Assembly (NCBI RefSeq): GCF_003336665.1
Contig: NZ_QPIJ01000021.1
Location: 332-58,530 of the forward strand
Direction of reading: 5' to 3'
Length of the DNA: 58,199 nucleotides
DNA from: Vreelandella rituensis
GTDB lineage: Bacteria > Pseudomonadota > Gammaproteobacteria > Pseudomonadales > Halomonadaceae
In this document: piece after piece, positions 51,283-58,199 of the stretch
How the letters are laid out: every line of letters starts with the position of its first letter
Position numbering within the stretch: the stretch's first letter is position 1
Notes under the pieces: model-generated
The model's input: only the letters and a program-made list of their open reading frames with translations
The model's database searches: none
Told to the model about the DNA's origin: nothing
Program-made: the position numbers and the translations under genes

Positions 51283-52554
51283 TCAGCGCACCATGTTAAC
51301 CACACGGGTGAGTGCGGCCGCGAAAACGTCGACCTCTTCAAGGGTATTGTAAGCTGCAAAAGAGGCACGGCATGTGGCTTCAACACCGAACTGCGCCAAT
51401 AGCGGCTGAGCACAATGATTGCCGGTACGTATGGCCACTCCAAGCTGATCTATCAATAGACCGATATCCTGGGGATGAGCGCCTTCCACCACGAATGACA
51501 GTACACCGGCCTTATGCGGGGCGGTTCCTATAATCCGCAGGCCATCGATGTCGCTTACCGCCCGAGTCGCCTGCTGCAACAACTGATGCTCCCAGGCACC
51601 GATGGCAGCAAGACCGGTATTTTCCACCCACCTTAACGCCGCCCCCAGGGCGATCACTTCGGCAATCGGTGGCGTACCCGCCTCAAACTTGTGCGGCACA
51701 GCGGCAAAGGTGGTCGGCACATCGAACGACACGGTTTGAATCATTTCACCGCCGCCCTGCCATGGCGGCATCGCCTCGAGTAATTCGAGCTTGCCGTACA
51801 GCACGCCTACCCCGGTAGGACCATAAACCTTGTGGCCGGAAAACGCGTAGAAATCGGCGTCGATCTCGCACACATCCACCACCTGATGCGGTGTCGCCTG
51901 GGCGCCATCGACCAGTATCAAAGCCCCATGAGCATGCGCCATAGCCGCCATCTCGCGTACCGGGTTGATGGTTCCCAGCGCATTCGACACATGATTCACC
52001 GCCACCAGCCGCGTGCGCTCGGTCAACAAGGCCTGGTAGGCGCTGATATCCAGCACACCACGCTCATCCACCGGAATGACCTTGATCACCAGCCCCAACT
52101 CCGCTGCCAGCAATTGCCAGGGCACGATGTTGGAGTGGTGCTCAAGCATCGAGATCAGCACTTCATCGCCGGGCTTCAGGTTGGCTCGGCCCCAGCTATT
52201 GGCGACCAGGTTGATGGCTTCCGTGGTCCCGCGGGTGAAGATGATCTGGCGGCTATTCTCGGCATTGAGAAAGGCGCGCACGGTTTCGCGAGTATCTTCA
52301 TAAGCCACCGTGGCTTCATCCGCCAAGGTATGCAGGCCACGATGAATATTGGCGTTGTAACGACTGTAATAGTCGCTGAATACATCGATCACCTGGCGTG
52401 GCGTCTGGCTGGTGGCCGCGTTATCCAGGTAGACCAAAGGCTTGCCATGAACCTGGCGTGTAAGAATGGGAAAATCCGCACGCACCCGTTCCACATCGAA
52501 TGGCACGCTTTCCAGGATACGCTCAGGTACACGGTCAATGGCCGATTGTGTCAT
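51283..52554 (-). CDS. sufS: Cysteine desulfurase SufS
   Basis: 423 residues, PLP enzyme that mobilises sulfur for the SufBCD scaffold. The PLP lysine sits in FSGHKVYGPTGVG and the catalytic cysteine in AIRTGNHCAQP. The opening PILTRQVHGKPLVYLDNAATSQ is typical. ATG 52554 was chosen for its GAGGAG site. No SufE gene is present in this cluster, so the sulfur acceptor must be elsewhere. Confidence 0.93.
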   Translation of the reverse strand: MTQSAIDRVPERILESVPFDVERVRADFPILTRQVHGKPLVYLDNAATSQTPRQVIDVFSDYYSRYNANIHRGLHTLADEATVAYEDTRETVRAFLNAENSRQIIFTRGTTEAINLVANSWGRANLKPGDEVLISMLEHHSNIVPWQLLAAELGLVIKVIPVDERGVLDISAYQALLTERTRLVAVNHVSNALGTINPVREMAAMAHAHGALILVDGAQATPHQVVDVCEIDADFYAFSGHKVYGPTGVGVLYGKLELLEAMPPWQGGGEMIQTVSFDVPTTFAAVPHKFEAGTPPIAEVIALGAALRWVENTGLAAIGAWEHQLLQQATRAVSDIDGLRIIGTAPHKAGVLSFVVEGAHPQDIGLLIDQLGVAIRTGNHCAQPLLAQFGVEATCRASFAAYNTLEEVDVFAAALTRVVNMVR

Positions 52555-52568
52555 GGCTACTCCTCGGC

Positions 52569-53915
52569 TCACGCCTCGTTGAAGGCGGCGGCAATTTCCA
52601 CCAACCCGGCCAGATTGAAACGTTCCGGCAGCTTACCGGCCACCGCTAGCTCGACTCTTTCGGTAATCGCATCGATATCCACCTGCTCCATGACTTCCCC
52701 AGCGAAAGCCAGCGTCAGCAGGCCACGTGCGGTCTGCTCATCGATGCCCCGGGTACGCAGCGCATAGATCGCTTCCTTGTCCAGCTGGCCGGTGGTCGAA
52801 CCGTGAGAACATTTGACGTCGTCGGCGTAGATCTCGAGTTCCGGCTTGGTATCGATCTCGGCGCGATCCGAAAGCAGCAGGTTGGCATTGCTCTGGAAGC
52901 CTTCGATTTTCTGGCTGTCGCGCTTGACCACTACCTTGCCGTTGAATACGCCATGGGCACGATCGTCCAGGATGCCCTTGTAGTTTTCGTTGGAAAACGT
53001 TCGCGGCGCATTGTGGTTGGCCAGGGTATGGTTATCCACGTGCTGGCGACCCTGGCCATAGAACAGACCATAGAAATTGGCTTCGGCACCCTGGCCGTTG
53101 AGATCGGTCACCAGGTCATTGCGCACCAGGCCCCCACCCAGATTCAAGTTGTAGGAGGTATAACGACTGTCGCGACGCTGTTCCACATGAATGCTGGCAA
53201 TATGCAGGTCGGCAAGCGGTGCTTCCTGCAGCTTGTAGTGAGTCAGAATCGCACCACGATCAAGCATGATCTCCGCGACCAGGTTGGTGAAATTGGCCGC
53301 ATCGCTATCGCCCATATGGTGTTCGATCACGGTCGCCTGGCTGCGTCCGGCCGCTTCAATCAGTACCCGGGGGTGACTCATCACCGGCTGCTCGCCCGCA
53401 CGCGACACAAACTGCAGAATAATGGGTTTATCGACCACCGTTCCCGGCGCCAGACGAATCACCGCCCCTTCTTCCATGAACGCCGTATTGAGTGCCGAGA
53501 ACGGCGAAAACTCCACGCCGGTCAAGCGACCCAAGGGTCCCCCTACCGCTTCATGATTTTGCGCCAGTGCCTGGGAAAGCGGCATTACCTGAACGCTTTC
53601 GGGCAGCCCTTCCACATCCGAAAGCCTGGCGGAGAACACACCGTCGACAAAGGTCAGCCGGTAGGCATCGATGGGCAAGGTCAGTGCCGCCGCCTTGGCC
53701 GAGGAATAGTCGGCGTCTTCCGCCAGCTCGAAGTGCCCCTGGGCGATCTGGCGCACATTGGTATATTTCCAGGCTTCATCACGCCGGGTGGGGAAGCCCA
53801 TGGCTTCGAAGCGTGCCGCACCGGCTTGGCGCCTAGCCGCAATCCAGGTCGGCTCTGAGCCACGCTGTGCGAGACGTTTTTTCAGTACGTCCAGAAAATG
53901 AATAACCTCGCTCAT
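52569..53915 (-). CDS. sufD: SUF scaffold protein SufD
   Basis: 448 residues. Beta-helix partner of SufB. Signatures include RRDEAWKYTNVRQIA, HNAPRTFSNENYKGILDD and DDVKCSHGSTTGQLDKEAIYALRTRGI. ATG 53915 overlaps the sufC stop by four bases, so translation is coupled. Acts in the cytoplasm as SufBC2D. Confidence 0.93.
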   Translation of the reverse strand: MSEVIHFLDVLKKRLAQRGSEPTWIAARRQAGAARFEAMGFPTRRDEAWKYTNVRQIAQGHFELAEDADYSSAKAAALTLPIDAYRLTFVDGVFSARLSDVEGLPESVQVMPLSQALAQNHEAVGGPLGRLTGVEFSPFSALNTAFMEEGAVIRLAPGTVVDKPIILQFVSRAGEQPVMSHPRVLIEAAGRSQATVIEHHMGDSDAANFTNLVAEIMLDRGAILTHYKLQEAPLADLHIASIHVEQRRDSRYTSYNLNLGGGLVRNDLVTDLNGQGAEANFYGLFYGQGRQHVDNHTLANHNAPRTFSNENYKGILDDRAHGVFNGKVVVKRDSQKIEGFQSNANLLLSDRAEIDTKPELEIYADDVKCSHGSTTGQLDKEAIYALRTRGIDEQTARGLLTLAFAGEVMEQVDIDAITERVELAVAGKLPERFNLAGLVEIAAAFNEA

Positions 53916-54664
53916 GCTGCCGGCTCCTCGACGATGTCTTCATAACCCTGAACTTCAAGTTCCTTGGCAAGCTCGGCATCGCCACTCTTGACGATGCGTC
54001 CATCCATCAGGACGTGAACCTTGTCCGGCACGATGTAGTCCAGCAGCCGCTGATAGTGAGTTACCAAGAGGATGGCACGCTTGCTATCTCTCAAGCTGTT
54101 GACGCCGTCGGCGACCACTCGCATGGCGTCGATGTCCAGGCCGGAATCGATTTCATCGAGCATCGCAAGCTTGGGTTGCAGCACCAGCATTTGCAGAATT
54201 TCGTTACGCTTCTTCTCGCCACCGGAAAAACCTTCGTTCACCGCACGCTGCAGAAAGCTCGGGTCCATCTGCATCTGGGCGATCTTTTCCTTGACCAGTT
54301 TCATGAACTCGGGCGCCGGCATATCGCCTTCGCCGCGCGCCGCGCGCTGGGCGTTCAGGGCGGCCTTGAGCAGATAGATGTTCTTGACCCCCGGGATTTC
54401 CACCGGGTACTGGAAACCCAGCAACAAACCGGCCTGGGCACGCTCTTCGATTTCCATTTCGAGCACGTCCTGGCCCTCGAAGGTGATCGAGCCGGAGGTC
54501 ACTTCATAGCCTTCCTTGCCGGCGATGACCGCTGAAAGCGTGGACTTGCCCGCCCCGTTGGGGCCCATAATGGCGTGCACTTCCCCAGCCTTGATGGTCA
54601 GGTTCAAGCCTTTGAGAATTTCCTTCTTTTCGACTGTCACGTGCAGATCTTTGACTTCGAGCAT
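53912..54664 (-). CDS. sufC: SUF ATPase SufC
   Basis: 250 residues, ABC-type ATPase. Walker A GPNGAGKST, the SufC-specific LLGFQYPVEIPGV, signature FSGGEKKRNEILQ, Walker B LAMLDEIDSGLDIDAM and switch histidine VTHYQRLLDYI are all present. ATG 54664 starts the family-type LEVKDLHV; longer frames lack similarity. AGG precedes it. Confidence 0.95.
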   Translation of the reverse strand: MLEVKDLHVTVEKKEILKGLNLTIKAGEVHAIMGPNGAGKSTLSAVIAGKEGYEVTSGSITFEGQDVLEMEIEERAQAGLLLGFQYPVEIPGVKNIYLLKAALNAQRAARGEGDMPAPEFMKLVKEKIAQMQMDPSFLQRAVNEGFSGGEKKRNEILQMLVLQPKLAMLDEIDSGLDIDAMRVVADGVNSLRDSKRAILLVTHYQRLLDYIVPDKVHVLMDGRIVKSGDAELAKELEVQGYEDIVEEPAA

Positions 54665-54760
54665 GATGATTACCTTTGATCCTGACGAGCCGCCTCGGCG
54701 ACTCCGATAAATTTGATGATGACCGTTCAAACCAGGGCTATACGCCGCGTAATCACCGCC

Positions 54761-56203
54761 TTAACCCACGGCACCTTCCAGCGTGACGTTCAGCAGCGCT
54801 TCGGCTTCCACGGCGAATTCCATCGGCAATTCCTGGAATACATCCTTGCAGAAACCGTTGACGATCATGCTGACCGCATCCTCTTCGGAAATGCCCCGGC
54901 TGCGGCAATAGAACAGCTGGTCTTCGCCGATTTTCGAGGTCGTCGCTTCGTGCTCGACGGTCGCCGTGCTGTTACCGATTTCCTGGTAAGGGAAGGTATG
55001 CGCACCGGAGGTATCACCGATCAGCAAGGAGTCGCACTGAGTGAAGTTGCGCGCGCCCTTGGCTCTTGGGCCGATCTTGACCAAGCCACGGTATGACTGG
55101 TTGGAGCGCCCGGCGGAAATGCCCTTGGAGACGATATAGGAACGCGTGCCTTCGCCGATATGGATCATCTTGGTGCCGGTATCGGCCTGCTGGCGACCGT
55201 TGGTTACCGCTACCGAGTAGAACTCGCCGACACTTTCCTTGCCGCGCAGCACACAGGAAGGATACTTCCAGGTGATCGCCGAACCGGTCTCGACCTGCGT
55301 CCAGCTGATCCGCGAACGATCGCCACGACAGTCGCCGCGCTTGGTGACGAAGTTGTAGATACCGCCTACGCCATTTTCATCACCGGGATACCAGTTCTGC
55401 ACCGTGGAATACTTGATGTAAGCATCCTCCAGGGCCACCAGTTCGACCACGGCGGCATGCAGCTGGTTTTCATCGCGCATCGGCGCGGTGCAGCCTTCCA
55501 GATAGGATACCTGGGCGCGGCTCTCGCAGATGATCAAGGTGCGCTCGAACTGACCGGTATTGGCGGCGTTGATCCGGAAATACGTAGACAGCTCCATGGG
55601 GCAGGTCACCCCTTCCGGCACGAACACGAAGGAGCCGTCGGTGAACACTGCCGAGTTGAGTGCGGCAAAGTAGTTGTCAGCCACCGGAACCACGGTGCCC
55701 AGATACTGCTTGATCAGTTCCGGGTAGTCGCGGATCGCATCGGAAATCGAGCAGAAGATGACGCCGGCCTCGCCCAATTCCTTCTTGAAGGTGGTGGTGA
55801 CCGACACGGAATCGAATACCGCATCCACCGCCACACCGGCGAGTGCCGCACGCTCATGCAGCGGGATACCCAGCTTCTCGTAGGTTTCCAGTAGTTTGGG
55901 ATCGACTTCATCCAGGCTTTGCGGCATGTCTTCGGGACGTTTGGGCGCGCTGTAGTAAGAAATCGCCTGGTAATCGATGGGCGGATAATCCAGGTGCGCC
56001 CAGGAGGGCGATTTCATCTTCAGCCACTGATGGTAAGCATCGAGACGCCATTGAAGCATCCAGTCCGGCTCGCCTTTCTTGTTGGAAATGAAGGCGATGG
56101 TGCTTTCATCCAGACCGGGTGGAACGGTTTCACTTTCAATGTCGGTAACGAAGCCTTCTTTATAATCGCGACGAACCAACTGTTCCATTTCTTCAGTTGC
56201 CAT
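54761..56203 (-). CDS. sufB: SUF scaffold protein SufB
   Basis: 480 residues, main Fe-S scaffold. Typical stretches include [64 protein letters not shown] and [17 protein letters not shown] (the cysteine is the conserved cluster ligand). First structural gene of the operon; GAGGGG precedes ATG 56203. SufR lies 72 bases upstream on the same strand. Confidence 0.95.
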   Translation of the reverse strand: MATEEMEQLVRRDYKEGFVTDIESETVPPGLDESTIAFISNKKGEPDWMLQWRLDAYHQWLKMKSPSWAHLDYPPIDYQAISYYSAPKRPEDMPQSLDEVDPKLLETYEKLGIPLHERAALAGVAVDAVFDSVSVTTTFKKELGEAGVIFCSISDAIRDYPELIKQYLGTVVPVADNYFAALNSAVFTDGSFVFVPEGVTCPMELSTYFRINAANTGQFERTLIICESRAQVSYLEGCTAPMRDENQLHAAVVELVALEDAYIKYSTVQNWYPGDENGVGGIYNFVTKRGDCRGDRSRISWTQVETGSAITWKYPSCVLRGKESVGEFYSVAVTNGRQQADTGTKMIHIGEGTRSYIVSKGISAGRSNQSYRGLVKIGPRAKGARNFTQCDSLLIGDTSGAHTFPYQEIGNSTATVEHEATTSKIGEDQLFYCRSRGISEEDAVSMIVNGFCKDVFQELPMEFAVEAEALLNVTLEGAVG

Positions 56204-56275
56204 GGTGATTCCCCTCCCGGGCAGTTGGGTGGGCGAGTAACAGACTCGCCGTAAGCTTAAGAATAATGAGCAACC

Positions 56276-56740
56276 TCAGGCCGACTCGGCCGCAAGACTG
56301 ATACTTTGAATGGGTAGCTGTACCGGCAGCTTGATCGGAGTGGTGTCGGCCAGATGGGCCAGGGTGACGCTATCCAGCAACGAACGGATAGCCAACGAAA
56401 CTCGCTGCCAGTTATCCGACACGCCGCAGGTAGCCGCCAATTCACAGTCGCCCTCGGCCTGACTGCATTCGGTCATAGCCACCGGGCCTTCAATGGCGGC
56501 GATGATATCTGCCGCCGTGATCTTGGATGCCGGTCGCGCCAGGCAATAGCCGCCCTGGGCGCCTCGCTGTGAAACCAAAAGGCCCGCGCGCACCAGCATT
56601 TTAAGTGTCTTGCTGACGGTCGGCTGTGGCAGCGTCACCGCCTGGGCCAGTTCAGCCGCCGCATGCGGCTTGTGCGGGTAACGCGCAATCTGGGCCATGA
56701 CCACTGCGGCGTAATCAGTCAACCGCGAAAGCTTGAGCAT
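56276..56740 (-). CDS. Rrf2-family SUF operon regulator
   Basis: 154 residues. IscR-like winged helix (MLKLSRLTDYAAVVMAQIA, QPTVSKTLKMLVRAGLLVSQ). Three cysteines at 92, 99 and 105 (C-x6-C-x5-C) can bind an Fe-S cluster. It heads the suf operon; a candidate type-1 Isc site lies just upstream, so it likely represses the operon when clusters are sufficient. ATG 56740 starts the family core; longer frames are spurious. Confidence 0.9.
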   Translation of the reverse strand: MLKLSRLTDYAAVVMAQIARYPHKPHAAAELAQAVTLPQPTVSKTLKMLVRAGLLVSQRGAQGGYCLARPASKITAADIIAAIEGPVAMTECSQAEGDCELAATCGVSDNWQRVSLAIRSLLDSVTLAHLADTTPIKLPVQLPIQSISLAAESA

Positions 56741-56803
56741 ATTGGGTACCCCGGTGTGATTCACCTGAATGGGATTTATTGGGTACCATTTTAGTCCTGT
56801 ATA
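56741..56803 (-). promoter_or_regulatory. Candidate Rrf2/IscR-type operator of the suf operon
   Basis: On the minus strand ATACAGGACTAAAATGGTAC, continuing to CCAAT, fits the type-1 IscR pattern (ATA-x3-GACT-AAAA... then a TGGTACCC arm) at 56777-56803. The ten-base sequence ATTGGGTACC occurs in both 56741-56750 and 56778-56787, a direct repeat bracketing the leader. Confidence 0.55.
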
Positions 56804-56967
56804 AAAATGATGTGAAGCCCTTGAGCAAAATGCGCTGCAATTATTGTATTTTCCCGGCACGTTCGGCGCCATTTCTAACAATAACGTTAATCATTCTCAT
56901 CAATTAAAGCTATCAGGATGGCCTTTCGAGCTACTTTCAGGATGTCGACGCTTTTCCTCCTGCGCAT

Positions 56968-57002
56968 AAAAAAACGCCCTGCGGCTTTTGGCCGCAGGGC
57001 GT
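56968..57002 (-). terminator. Intrinsic terminator after yjdM
   Basis: On the minus strand ACGCCCTGCGGC / GCCGCAGGGCGT, twelve-base stem, followed by a T-run. Confidence 0.95.
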
Positions 57003-57020
57003 TTGTTGCTGGCGTATCTC

Positions 57021-57362
57021 TCAGGCCTTCTTGACGAATTCGGACTTCAATTTCATCGGGCCGATACCGTCCACTTTGCAATCGATATCGTGGTCCCCCT
57101 CCACCAGGCGAATGCTTTTGACCTTGGTACCTACCTTGACCACCGAAGAACTGCCCTTGACTTTAAGATCCTTGATCACGGTAACGCTGTCGCCATCCAT
57201 CAGCACATTGCCATTGGCATCTCGCACGACTGCCTCGTCGTCATTAGTTGACGCCGGGGCATCTTTCGACCATTCGTGGCCGCATTCCGGACACACAAAC
57301 TGCAAGCCATCATCGTAGGTAAATGCCGAGGCACAGGCGGGACAAGGGGGCAGATCACTCAT
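57021..57362 (-). CDS. yjdM: YjdM/PhnA-family zinc ribbon protein
   Basis: 113 residues. Zinc ribbon CPACAS / CPECGHEW at the N-terminus, then the PhnA domain ([39 protein letters not shown]). Once named for phosphonate use, its true role is unsettled. AGGAG precedes ATG 57362. Stands alone with a strong terminator. Confidence 0.92.
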   Translation of the reverse strand: MSDLPPCPACASAFTYDDGLQFVCPECGHEWSKDAPASTNDDEAVVRDANGNVLMDGDSVTVIKDLKVKGSSSVVKVGTKVKSIRLVEGDHDIDCKVDGIGPMKLKSEFVKKA

Positions 57363-57603
57363 CGAGTACTCCTCAAGACAGGACAAAGGGGAACCGTAAA
57401 ACCGGTAAGCCTACACAGCTTGGCATAGCGGGGGAAGCCGGCCCTACCACAGTGGCGTGATGCTCTATACTTTCTGGATGGTGATCTTTTGGGGTTGCCT
57501 GCGTCATTATCAGCGCTACCGTTTACGCCCCGCCTGACTGGATAGTTGAACCCTCCGACGATTCATTCAAAGAATCGAATCGCAGAATGCGGCAGGATTT
57601 TTT

Positions 57604-58080
57604 TCAATCCCGACGATAGGTACCGATCAAGCGGTTCATACCCAGAATATGCGGCTCCAGCTCCTCCAGCAGTTGAGGCAATGTCAGCCCCTCCGAAAGC
57701 TGCATCATGTCATCCAGCGCCAGCACCCAGAAGTAGTAATGGTGAATACCATGGCCCTCCGGGGGCATGGGGCCACCATAACCCAGTTTGCCATAATCAT
57801 TCTTGCCGCCGGTTCCTTGCTGGGTGCCTTCCTCCAGCTGGGTGAGGTCTCCCGGCAGGTTGTAAAGCACCCAATGGACAAAACCGTAACTTCCATTCTG
57901 CACCAGCGGCGCATCCGGATCATGGCAAATCAGCGCAAAACCCTTGGTGCCTTCCGGTGGCTGCTTCCAGCTCAGTGCCGGTGATACGTTTTCACCGTCG
58001 CCGGTATGTTTTTCGGGAATCGCTTCGTGACTACCAAATGCTTGGCTTTCCAATTGTATATCCGACAAGGCGAATGCCAT
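57604..58080 (-). CDS. YbhB/YbcL-like (PEBP/RKIP family) protein
   Basis: 158 residues. PEBP core motifs: GENVSPALSW, DPDAPLVQNG, GFVHWVLYNLPGD, YGGPMPPEGHGIHHYYFWVLALD. It may bind phosphate-type ligands; function in bacteria is not settled. ATG 58080 lies 14 bases from the stop of a TnpB-type gene, so its original promoter region has been replaced by the transposon end. Confidence 0.88.
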   Translation of the reverse strand: MAFALSDIQLESQAFGSHEAIPEKHTGDGENVSPALSWKQPPEGTKGFALICHDPDAPLVQNGSYGFVHWVLYNLPGDLTQLEEGTQQGTGGKNDYGKLGYGGPMPPEGHGIHHYYFWVLALDDMMQLSEGLTLPQLLEELEPHILGMNRLIGTYRRD

Positions 58081-58085
58081 ATGAA

Positions 58086-58120
58086 CTACCACGCCTAAGC
58101 GGCTGCGCCGTTAGACGTGG
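58086..58120 (-). mobile_element. Right-end hairpin of an IS200/IS605-type element
   Basis: On the minus strand CCACGTCTAACGGCGC...GCCGCTTAGGCGTGG folds over the tnpB-tail stop and is followed by TAGTTCAT, then the ybhB ATG. This is the structure expected at the 3' end of a TnpB element and its omega RNA. The rest of the element is outside the window. Confidence 0.55.
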
Positions 58121-58199
58121 TTTCACTCGCTCGTTGGCGAGCTTCTAATGTCAATCGGTGATCAATGTGCGTAATTGACATGGGCGTGTCCACAACGCC
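58095..58199 (-). CDS. TnpB-type protein, C-terminal tail (partial)
   Basis: Open from the window edge for 34 codons, ending ...LTLEARQRASETTSNGAAA before TAG at 58095. Long non-conserved tails ending in NGAAA are common in IS200/IS605 OrfB proteins. The stop region forms a hairpin (CCACGTCTAA to TTAGGCGTGG, minus strand), which fits the right end of such an element. No catalytic part is visible, so the name rests on the tail and hairpin. Confidence 0.6.
   Translation of the reverse strand, partial: GVVDTPMSITHIDHRLTLEARQRASETTSNGAAA

Overview
The window looks like a chromosomal segment of a moderately halophilic gammaproteobacterium, most plausibly Halomonas or a close relative. This is inferred from gene content and layout: a short PutA with PutP and an AraC regulator, rimB-rimK, sufRBCDS-sufT, DUF3549, YeaC and YqcC proteins, and GC-rich codon use. 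No rRNA or tRNA gene and no CRISPR array was recognised.

Left edge (1-4.2 kb) is a scarred region. The right end of an IS10-like element cuts a VOC-family gene. That gene was driven by a promoter with a SoxR box and the 19-bp spacer typical of SoxR targets. The divergent soxR gene is itself broken by two frameshifts and an expanded GGCTGC repeat. An AT-rich insert follows, carrying a DEAD-box helicase and a shortened Rho factor that has lost its RNA-binding domain. The insert abuts a truncated, frameshifted cobB. From 4.2 to 9.1 kb a cobalamin riboswitch controls btuB-btuF-btuC-btuD-(cobB).

9.2-24.4 kb is mostly core: an RHH regulator with a palindromic operator and a PHB-depolymerase-type esterase, then a cytochrome c oxidase operon (coxB, fused coxA-coxC, a small membrane protein, a Cu P-type ATPase) with DUF2231 and CopD-like proteins nearby. 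A rhomboid protease, a phosphoesterase, NAD kinase, a DMT transporter and a Pmp3-domain protein follow.

24.6-35.1 kb is accessory: two brn-type toxin-antitoxin remnants, an ADP-ribosylglycohydrolase, an orphan TnpB, copAB copper resistance and a frameshifted IS1595 transposase. A roughly 315-bp direct repeat of the ADP-ribosylglycohydrolase 5' end brackets the 27.6-34.4 kb block holding copAB.

35.2-38.2 kb carries a trimethylamine monooxygenase (tmm) operon with a DMT-type transporter, a small winged-helix-like protein and a 36-residue single-membrane-span protein. I consider this the best candidate for an undescribed functional unit.

38.4-58.2 kb returns to core: a CBS protein, proline catabolism (AraC regulator, PutA, PutP), OmpW, YqcC, DUF3549, RimB/RimK, SanA, the complete SUF Fe-S operon with an Rrf2 regulator and a candidate operator, YjdM, and a YbhB-like protein. 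The start of that last gene directly abuts the right end of a second TnpB-type element at the window edge.
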